Assembly (NCBI GenBank): GCA_015488325.1
Contig: WFOA01000119.1
Span: forward strand, 1-33,452
Length of the DNA stretch: 33,452 bases
Direction: 5' to 3'
Source of the DNA: Acidimicrobiia bacterium
Lineage (GTDB): Bacteria > Actinomycetota > Acidimicrobiia > Spongiisociales > ZC4RG35
In this document: piece after piece, positions 26,885-33,452 of the stretch
Layout: each line of letters starts with the position of its first letter
Numbering within the stretch: the stretch's first letter is position 1
Made by a program: the position numbers and the translations under genes
Notes under the pieces: model-generated
Told to the model about the DNA's origin: nothing
The model's input: only the letters and a program-made list of their open reading frames with translations
The model's database searches: none

Positions 26885-29260
26885 TCAGCGGGGGTGCCGC
26901 AGGGAGGTGGGACGGAACCAGCCGTACAGCCGCCTGGACCGTTCGTAGCGGTCCGTGAGGGCGGCTTCGGCCCGGTCGAACACCGGTCGAGGGTCGGCGA
27001 TGGTCGACCCGGGCGGCCCGTACGCGGCCGCCGAATAGGCCTCGGCGAGGGGACGCAACGCCGGCTCGTGGGCGTCGGCCATCTCCAACGGGGTGCGGTC
27101 CGGCCTCACCTCGGCGCCGAGGTCGCGGAGGCGGTCGACGATCTCCTCCCAGGCGGCGGTCACGTCCCCGTCGGCGAGACGGCGGAGCCGACGCCGGCGG
27201 CGGACGAGCTTGTAGGCCGGGACCGCGGCGAGGGCGGCGACGGCGGCGACGAGGATCCACACCCAGGCCGGGAGCTCCAGTCTGAACCCCGTGGGCCGCA
27301 GGTCGGGGGTCGGATCGCCGGCGGCGATGTCGAGGCCTTCGGGGAGTCGCTGGCGGTCGCGTTCACCGGTGAGGGCCCTGGCGGGTGTCGTCTCGGGATC
27401 TTCGGGAGCCGGGATGAAGTTTCGGGGGTCGAAACCGATGATGTCCCGGGTGGTGGCCGGGTTGATGTTGTCGGAGCGGGGCGTCGGATCGAAGCGGACC
27501 CACCCCTGGTCGTCCATCCACAGCTCCACCCACGAATGGGCGTTGCGCTCCCGGACGACGATGATCTCCGAACCGTCGGCGGCCCGTTCGACGTCGCCGG
27601 GGGCGAACCCGAGGACCACCCGTGACGGGATACCGAGGGCGCGCGCCATCACCGCCATCGAGGTGGCGAACTGTTCGCAGTAGCCGACCCGGTAGTTGAT
27701 GCTGTTGGGGTCCGTGAGCCAGGCCTCCAGGTCGAGGGCCGACGAGCCGGTGGTGACGTCGGTGGAGTAGCGGAACTGGGTCGGGTCCCGGAACCATGCC
27801 TCGAGGATGCTGGCTTGCTCGAAGCGGGTGACGCCCCCTTCGGTCACTTCGCGGGCCAGGGTACGGATCCCGACGGGGAGGTCGTCGGGGAGTTCGAGGT
27901 AGTAGTCGAGGTCGTCGGGCCTCTCGGCGAAGGAGGGGCCTTCCGGGTCGTCACGGAACACCCCCGCCGAGGCGGCTTCGGCGAAGATGGGGGAGAGCTC
28001 ACCGCCGACCGACGCCAGACGTCCGAAATCCGGTTGGGGGACGTCGGCGACGATCTCGTATTCCCATCCTCGCTTGGTGCGTACGTCGATGCCGATCGAC
28101 CCGTCCTCTCGGACGCGGAACGACTCGGAGATGAGGGGGACCGGGCTCTCCAGGGAGATGGGCGAGTAGAGGGTCGGCAGGAGCTGCTCGGCGAGGCCTT
28201 CGATCCGGATCCGGGCCGCCACCCGCACCGTCGGTCCCTGGAACTTCCAGTCCTCGCGTTCCCATCGGAGCCCCCCACGGTACGGGCGGCTGAAGGACTG
28301 GGCCGACGGCATCCAGTTGACCCCGTCGAAGGTGTCGAGGGTGATGAGCTTCCAGTACAGCTCCTCGTTGGGTGGTGCCGAGTCGGACACCCTGGCGACG
28401 AACATGGGCTCGTCGCTGAGGGAAGTGATGCTCTGCTTCAACCCGACGAAGAGGTTGAACGACGTCCCACCGTACAGGCCTGCCCCGAGGCCCGACTGGG
28501 ACCGCCAGGGGATGACGCCGAGGGCGGGTACGGCGGAGGCGAGTCCGGCGGAGGTGGTGAGGGAGGATCCGACGACGATGGCGGCCAGCACGACGGTCAC
28601 CCCGGGAGCGCGGCGGGGGAGGAACCCGCCGTCGGGTCTGCGGACCCGTCCACTTCCGCGGCGCCGGCCGGGGGCCGAGGCCACCAGCACGAGGACGAGG
28701 ATGGTGGCGAACGCGGCCATCCACCGGACGTCGGAGGGTTCGCGGTCCAAGGTGGCGAGCTGGAGGTAGAACACGAGGGGAGCGAGGGTGGCGACGAGCA
28801 CCCGGCCGTGGGTGAGCCCGGCGACGGCGAGGGCGGCGAGGGCCCAGAAGACGGCGGCGACGAGGGCGACGAGACCGGCGACGGGGAGGACGGGGGCGGC
28901 TCCGAAGCGCACCAGCTCGACGGCGAAGGCCATCTCCTCTCCGACGGCCGCGAAGGTGTCCCCGGTGGGGATCATCCCGAAGACGAGGGTATCGGGTGCC
29001 GTGACCCGGAGGACGGCGACGGTGACGCCGACCGCGTTGACGAGGACGGTCGCCCAGGTGGGGAGGCGGTAGGCGACCGCGGTCCAGGTGAAGGCGGCAC
29101 CGAGCACCGCCGCTGCCACCAGCACGAGCTGCCACGGCGGTCCCTCCCCGGTGTTCGGCTGGAGCAGCCTCCCCATCCGGGCGAGGGCGAGAGTGAGGCC
29201 GGCGGCGGCGCTCAGCCAGCCGAGACGCCGTGCCATGTTCGGTTGGTCGCCATCATCCAT
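26885..29260 (-). CDS. TgpA-like transglutaminase domain membrane protein
   Basis: N-terminal TM helices, then transglutaminase core (VGYCEQFATSMAVMARALGIPSRVVLGFAPG, NAHSWVELWMDDQGWVRFDPTPR), C-terminal TM and cytosolic region. ATG 29260 or 29236. Confidence 0.9.
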   Translation of the reverse strand: MDDGDQPNMARRLGWLSAAAGLTLALARMGRLLQPNTGEGPPWQLVLVAAAVLGAAFTWTAVAYRLPTWATVLVNAVGVTVAVLRVTAPDTLVFGMIPTGDTFAAVGEEMAFAVELVRFGAAPVLPVAGLVALVAAVFWALAALAVAGLTHGRVLVATLAPLVFYLQLATLDREPSDVRWMAAFATILVLVLVASAPGRRRGSGRVRRPDGGFLPRRAPGVTVVLAAIVVGSSLTTSAGLASAVPALGVIPWRSQSGLGAGLYGGTSFNLFVGLKQSITSLSDEPMFVARVSDSAPPNEELYWKLITLDTFDGVNWMPSAQSFSRPYRGGLRWEREDWKFQGPTVRVAARIRIEGLAEQLLPTLYSPISLESPVPLISESFRVREDGSIGIDVRTKRGWEYEIVADVPQPDFGRLASVGGELSPIFAEAASAGVFRDDPEGPSFAERPDDLDYYLELPDDLPVGIRTLAREVTEGGVTRFEQASILEAWFRDPTQFRYSTDVTTGSSALDLEAWLTDPNSINYRVGYCEQFATSMAVMARALGIPSRVVLGFAPGDVERAADGSEIIVVRERNAHSWVELWMDDQGWVRFDPTPRSDNINPATTRDIIGFDPRNFIPAPEDPETTPARALTGERDRQRLPEGLDIAAGDPTPDLRPTGFRLELPAWVWILVAAVAALAAVPAYKLVRRRRRLRRLADGDVTAAWEEIVDRLRDLGAEVRPDRTPLEMADAHEPALRPLAEAYSAAAYGPPGSTIADPRPVFDRAEAALTDRYERSRRLYGWFRPTSLRHPR

Positions 29261-30390
29261 GCCTCCGACCAGGAGTCGGTGGGGCGGACCGTGAGGGTGA
29301 GTACCCCGGCCCGCTGGAACGAGATGATCGAGCTGGAGTCCGTCTGGGTGGCGGACAGCAGGATCGTGGATCGGTAGTCGCGGGAGAGCAGTTGGTGGAC
29401 CCCCAACAGGTCGGGGTCGGGCACCCCGGAGACCAGGAAGAGCGCCCCACCCCGTCCGGTGCGGCCGATGTTGGCGGCGACGGTCCGCAGGTCGAGACGG
29501 GGGAGGGGTCGGGCGGCTGCGAGCCGCTCCATGGCGGCGGGGTAGTGGTCCGACGCGACGGTGGCGGTACCTCCTGCCCACAGTTCGGCGTCGAACCCCG
29601 AAGCGGCGAGATGGCGGAACACCGAGGCGGCGCCTCGGACCGCCTTCTCGAAACATGCTTCGTTTTCGTAGGCGAGGGCTCGCAGGTCCAACAGCACCAG
29701 GGCACGGGCCTGCCAGGGCGTCTCGAGCTGTCGGATCATCAGCTCGTCCCGTTTCGCCGACGACGGCCAGTGGACCCGTCGCAGGTCGTCCCCGGTCTGA
29801 TACTCACGGAGGGTGAAGAAGTCTTCACCTCCCCGGTGACTGAACTCGGGGCGGGACGCGTGCACGGCCGGGTCCCGGCCACGGACGAGGGGGAACCCGG
29901 CGAGGTCCTCCACCGCCGGGTAGACGACGAGGCGGTCTGTCGGTCCGGTCGGCCCCCCCAGCTCGGTGAGCCCCATCGGGTCGGTCACCGCCAGCTCGGC
30001 CGGTCCGACGTCGTACACCCCGCGAGGTCGACACACGATGTGGTAGCGGGCGACGACGGTCTCGGCGGACGGGATCCGCCCCACCTCGAAGGTGGCGGTC
30101 CCGAGCGTTCCGACCGAGTCCCGGAGGACGACGCCGGTGAGGGACCGGCGCCGACGGTTGGTCACGACGAGCTCCACGGTGGCCTGATCGCCTTCGTGGA
30201 CCGCCTCGGGGGCGAGGCGGCGGACGACGCCGACCCGGGGCGCCGCCGACCGGCTCGACGCCGCCGCCACCGCCACACCGAGGAGCAGCAGCACACCGGT
30301 GACCAGCAGCTCGACCTCTCCGAACCCGACCCAGAGCGCCAGGGAGGCCCCCCCGGCTCCGAGGACGGCCCATCCGCGCTCGGTGAGCAT
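29212..30390 (-). CDS. DUF58-domain protein
   Basis: 392 aa; DPMGLTELGG, RPEFSHRGGEDFFTLREYQTGDDLRRVHWPSSAKRDELMIRQLE is the DUF58 signature. Confidence 0.92.
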   Translation of the reverse strand: MLTERGWAVLGAGGASLALWVGFGEVELLVTGVLLLLGVAVAAASSRSAAPRVGVVRRLAPEAVHEGDQATVELVVTNRRRRSLTGVVLRDSVGTLGTATFEVGRIPSAETVVARYHIVCRPRGVYDVGPAELAVTDPMGLTELGGPTGPTDRLVVYPAVEDLAGFPLVRGRDPAVHASRPEFSHRGGEDFFTLREYQTGDDLRRVHWPSSAKRDELMIRQLETPWQARALVLLDLRALAYENEACFEKAVRGAASVFRHLAASGFDAELWAGGTATVASDHYPAAMERLAAARPLPRLDLRTVAANIGRTGRGGALFLVSGVPDPDLLGVHQLLSRDYRSTILLSATQTDSSSIISFQRAGVLTLTVRPTDSWSEAWMMATNRTWHGVSAG

Positions 30391-31370
30391 CAGGTGGCGA
30401 CCCTGGTACTTCCCGGGACCCGCAGATGGCGGAGGATCGAGGCGAGTACGTCGCGGAGGTCGGTGCCCCGCATCTGGGCTTCCGGTCGCAGCGCCATGCG
30501 GTGCTCGAGGACGGGGACGCAGAGGGCTTTCACGTCGTCGGGGGTGACGAAGGCCCGGCCTTCGGCGGCGGCCCGCACCCGGGCGACCCGCTGGAGGAAC
30601 AGCGCCGAGCGAGGGGAGGCGCCGAGGAGGACTTCACCGTGGTTGCGGGTCGCCTCGACGAGGTCGATGATGTAGCTGCGGACCGACTGGGCGACGTGGA
30701 TGTGGCGGGCGGCGTCGATCATCGCCACCACTTCTTCGGCGCTCACCACCGGCGTAAGGTCGGGGAAGGTGGAGCGGACCCCGTGGGTGTCGAGCATCTC
30801 CAACTCTTTCTCCCGGGTCGGGTATCCGAGCGTCACCCGCATCATGAACCGGTCGAGTTGCGCTTCGGGGAGCGGGTAGGTCCCTTCGTGCTCGAGGGGG
30901 TTCTGGGTGGCCACCACCATGAAGGGGGCGCCGAGGGGTCGGGTGATGCCGTCGACGGTGACCTGTCGCTCCTCCATCGCCTCGAGGAGGGCCGCCTGGG
31001 TCTTCGGCGAGGCGCGGTTGATCTCGTCTCCGACCACGACGTTGGCGAAGATCGCCCCCGGCTTGAAGGTGAACTCCGACCTCTGGCGGTCCCACACCGA
31101 TACGCCGGTGATGTCGGAGGGGAGCAGGTCGGGGGTGAACTGGATCCGGTTGAAGGTGCAGTCGATCGACCGGGCGATGGATTTGGCGAGGAGGGTCTTG
31201 CCGACTCCGGGAACGTCCTCGATGAGGGCGTGGCCTTCGGCCATGAGGCACATCAACACCTGTTCGATCGCCGGTCGTTTCCCCTGGATGACCCGTTCGA
31301 CGTTCCCGGCGATCGCATCGAAACGCTCGGCGAACCACGTGGCCCGCTCGTCGATACCCACGTCCACCAC
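30390..31370 (-). CDS. MoxR-type AAA+ ATPase
   Basis: ALIEDVPGVGKTLLAKSIARSIDCTFNRIQFTPDLLPSDITG, VVGDEINRASPKTQAALLEAMEERQVTVDG, ATQNPLEHEGTYPLPEAQLDRFMM. Start GTG 31370 preferred over 31472. Confidence 0.93.
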   Translation of the reverse strand: MVDVGIDERATWFAERFDAIAGNVERVIQGKRPAIEQVLMCLMAEGHALIEDVPGVGKTLLAKSIARSIDCTFNRIQFTPDLLPSDITGVSVWDRQRSEFTFKPGAIFANVVVGDEINRASPKTQAALLEAMEERQVTVDGITRPLGAPFMVVATQNPLEHEGTYPLPEAQLDRFMMRVTLGYPTREKELEMLDTHGVRSTFPDLTPVVSAEEVVAMIDAARHIHVAQSVRSYIIDLVEATRNHGEVLLGASPRSALFLQRVARVRAAAEGRAFVTPDDVKALCVPVLEHRMALRPEAQMRGTDLRDVLASILRHLRVPGSTRVAT

Positions 31371-31470
31371 TGAGCTCCATCTGATCGCGGTCGAGATGCA
31401 CTCTACCCCTGGACCGGAGTTGGGCCTCGGGTAACCTGTAGGTTCGGGCGGGAGGGAGTGTCTGGGAGGC

Positions 31471-31725
31471 ATGGTGGCGACGAGGTCGATCGACAGCCGA
31501 GGTCTGGGACGTCGCCCGGATCTGTGGTGGGAGGCCCTTCGGGCCCTCTTCGCCCACGCCCGGCTTCGCTGGTGGGCACGTCCCCCGTTCCTGCCCCTCC
31601 CCGACCGCCGCTACCTGGCGTGGCGTCGCGAAACCGTGTACGGGGATCCCCAGGCTCGCATCGAAGGGGCCGACCTCGTCGCCTACTTGGAGTGGCGGCG
31701 CCGGTTGAGGAGGGTCACGTCGTGA
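31471..31725 (+). CDS. Small Arg/Trp-rich protein, unknown function
   Basis: 84 aa; WWARPPFLPLPDRRYLAWRRETVYGDPQARIEGADLVAYLEWRRRLRR; SD GGGAGG; overlaps the next start (GTGA). Confidence 0.7.
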   Translation: MVATRSIDSRGLGRRPDLWWEALRALFAHARLRWWARPPFLPLPDRRYLAWRRETVYGDPQARIEGADLVAYLEWRRRLRRVTS

Positions 31726-32312
31726 GCATCGAGGAACGGCTCCGCCAAGTCGAAGGGGTCGCCGGCATCGAGCTGGAGCTCGGAGAGGAAGGGCTGAAGG
31801 GCATCAAGGTGCGGATGGAGGCCGACGGCGACGAAGCGACCGTCCTCGACGAGATTCGCCGGATCCTCACCGCCTACGGCCTGCGGTCCCGGCGGGAAGG
31901 CATCGGCGTCCGGGGGACCATCGGGGGGATCGGGGAGCCGCCCCGGCTGCGGATGCGGCCGCCTTCGGGTCGTCCCGGCGGTCAGGTTCGGGCACCGGTC
32001 GAGGTGCGTCGCACCGCCGACGGCCTCCAGGTGGAGCTTCGCCGCGACGGCCGGACGATCATCCGGCGGGGAGAGGCGACGCCGCTGGGGGCCGCCGAGG
32101 CGATGGTCGCCGCCGAGGCCGCCGACCGGGGGGTCGAGGTCCCGCGGGTGCTCGGCGTCCGACGGGTGCGGTTGGGGGAGGCCGACGTGTTCGTCGTCGC
32201 CCTCGACGACGGCCGGGGACCGGTGGTGGGTGCGGCGACCTGCGAGGAGGGGGTCACCGTGGGTCTGTGGGCGGCGGTGGGCGACGCCCTGAGCCGCCTG
32301 CTTCAACGCTGA
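31722..32312 (+). CDS. Protein of unknown function; C-terminus resembles a LeuA_dimer-like fold
   Basis: 196 aa from GTG 31722 (MSIEERLRQVEGVAGIELELGEEGLKGIKVRMEADGDEATVLDEIRRILTAYG...). Confidence 0.75.
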   Translation: MSIEERLRQVEGVAGIELELGEEGLKGIKVRMEADGDEATVLDEIRRILTAYGLRSRREGIGVRGTIGGIGEPPRLRMRPPSGRPGGQVRAPVEVRRTADGLQVELRRDGRTIIRRGEATPLGAAEAMVAAEAADRGVEVPRVLGVRRVRLGEADVFVVALDDGRGPVVGAATCEEGVTVGLWAAVGDALSRLLQR

Positions 32313-32353
32313 GACTCGCCGCCTTGTAGGCTGGTCCGGACAGGAGGAGCAAG

Positions 32354-32857
32354 GTGCGCCGGGTCCTCGTCCTCAACGCCAGCTATGAGCCCCTGTCGGT
32401 GGTCACCACCCGGCGGGCGGTCGTGCTCGTGCTCCGGGAGAAGGCGGTGGTCGTCACGTCACGGGGCGAGTCGTGGCGGTCCGAGCGTGCCGAGATCGAG
32501 GTCCCGTCGGTGGTTCGGCTCACCTCCTACGTGAAGGTGCCGATGCGCCGTGTGGTCCCCGTCACCCGGCGGGCGGTCTTCGGCCGGGACCAGAACCGCT
32601 GCCAGTACTGCGAGGCACCCGCCGAGTCGATCGACCACGTGGTGCCGCGTTCGCGGGGCGGGAAACACACCTGGGACAACGTGGTGGCCTGTTGCCGACG
32701 GTGCAACGTCCACAAGGGGGACCGGTTGCCGTCGGAGGCTGGGTTGCGTCTCCGGCGCCCGCCCCGGCCGCCGCGGCGGTACGGGTGGATCTTCGCCAGC
32801 GCCGGGTACGCGGTGGATCCGGACTGGCGGCCATATCTGCTGGCCGATTCGGCCTGA
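32354..32857 (+). CDS. HNH endonuclease family protein
   Basis: 167 aa; VLNASYEPLSVVTTRRAVVLVLREKAVVV, DQNRCQYCEAPAESIDHVVPRSRGGKHTWDNVVACCRRCNVHKGDRLP. Confidence 0.92.
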   Translation: MRRVLVLNASYEPLSVVTTRRAVVLVLREKAVVVTSRGESWRSERAEIEVPSVVRLTSYVKVPMRRVVPVTRRAVFGRDQNRCQYCEAPAESIDHVVPRSRGGKHTWDNVVACCRRCNVHKGDRLPSEAGLRLRRPPRPPRRYGWIFASAGYAVDPDWRPYLLADSA

Positions 32858-32860
32858 CGG

Positions 32861-33379
32861 TCAGTCGCGGACGATGAGCACCGGGCACGGGGCCCGGCGG
32901 GCCAGCTTGGTGCTGGTGGATCCGAGCAGCCCTTCGAACCGTCCGAGGCCGCGGGCTCCGATGCAGAGGACGTCCGCTCCGAGCCGGTCGACGGCCCCGA
33001 GGATCGCTCGGGCGGCGTCTTCGGCGTCTTCTCCGACCACCGACGGTTCGATCCCCCGGGCGGCGAGGGCGTCGCGGAGGGGACCGAGGCGCCGTTCGGT
33101 CACGTCGTCCACGTAGCGGGTGATCATCGTGTCGTCCCCTGGCCAGCCCACGGCCAGGTGGGGTGTGGCGGAGGTGGCGGAGACGTATTCGGCGTCGGTG
33201 TCGACGGGAGGTGCGGGCTCGATGTCTTCGTAGGCCCGACGGAGGTCCTCCAACAGGGTCCGGGGCACCTCCACGACCGTGTAGAGGGTCACCTCGCCGT
33301 CGCTGCCGGCCAGCCGCGTCACGAACTGGACGGTCGTGTCGATCGGCAGGTTGCCGTCGGATGCGACCAGTACATGCAT
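32861..33379 (-). CDS. Universal stress protein family
   Basis: MHVLVASDGN..., LGADVLCIGARGLGRFEGLLGSTSTKLARRAPCPVLIVRD. Start at ATG 33379 behind GGAGGG. Confidence 0.88.
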   Translation of the reverse strand: MHVLVASDGNLPIDTTVQFVTRLAGSDGEVTLYTVVEVPRTLLEDLRRAYEDIEPAPPVDTDAEYVSATSATPHLAVGWPGDDTMITRYVDDVTERRLGPLRDALAARGIEPSVVGEDAEDAARAILGAVDRLGADVLCIGARGLGRFEGLLGSTSTKLARRAPCPVLIVRD

Positions 33380-33452
33380 CGTCCCTCCCATCTTGGCGGC
33401 GTCACCCTACCGGCTGGAGGGGAGGAGAGGAGGGATGTGGGGAGGGGAGAAG

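Noticed and set aside
27815-30675. Plus-strand ORFs 27815..29377 (520 aa, Gly/Glu/Asp-rich) and 29230..30675 (481 aa)
   Set aside because: Antisense to the transglutaminase and DUF58 genes; repetitive acidic composition comes from the complementary codons.
1-33452. CRISPR arrays, tRNA/rRNA genes, IS elements, prophage, toxin-antitoxin or defence systems
   Set aside because: No regular repeat-spacer pattern, no tRNA-like T-loop motif in a cloverleaf context, no transposase or integrase motifs. The Clp-N and NYN proteins alone do not justify calling a defence system.

Overview
The window is 33.4 kb of high-GC chromosomal DNA. By gene content and protein style it looks like an actinobacterium, possibly Acidimicrobiia-like (inference only). 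It is mostly housekeeping and carries no recognisable mobile element, CRISPR array, tRNA or rRNA. Left part, minus strand: a branched-chain amino acid operon ilvB-ilvN-ilvC-leuA-leuB followed by a stand-alone Clp-N-domain protein. Divergent, plus strand: a coiled-coil/NYN-domain protein, a small CxxC protein, a QueG-like protein, ilvD, a small membrane protein, a metallophosphoesterase, a SRPBCC protein, an ArsA-family ATPase, a 60-aa protein, a ROK kinase, a DUF1232 protein, an AlaC-like aminotransferase, a threonine aldolase, and the FAS-II block fabD-fabH-fabG-acpP-fabF. Right part: membrane proteins, Nudix, histidine phosphatase, dinB, DUF3040, MerR, a TgpA-like transglutaminase/DUF58/MoxR operon, two conserved hypotheticals, HNH and USP. 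The strongest unannotated signal is a transcription attenuator in front of ilvB: a 9-aa leader peptide MNATILVLP with consecutive Ile-Leu-Val-Leu codons, a perfect 12-bp hairpin starting inside its stop codon, and an intrinsic terminator with a U6 tract. A second pattern is repeated TANNNT hexamers 6-9 nt upstream of start codons, suggesting leaderless mRNAs. All four non-TGA stop codons of plus-strand genes sit inside such a hexamer in front of the next gene.
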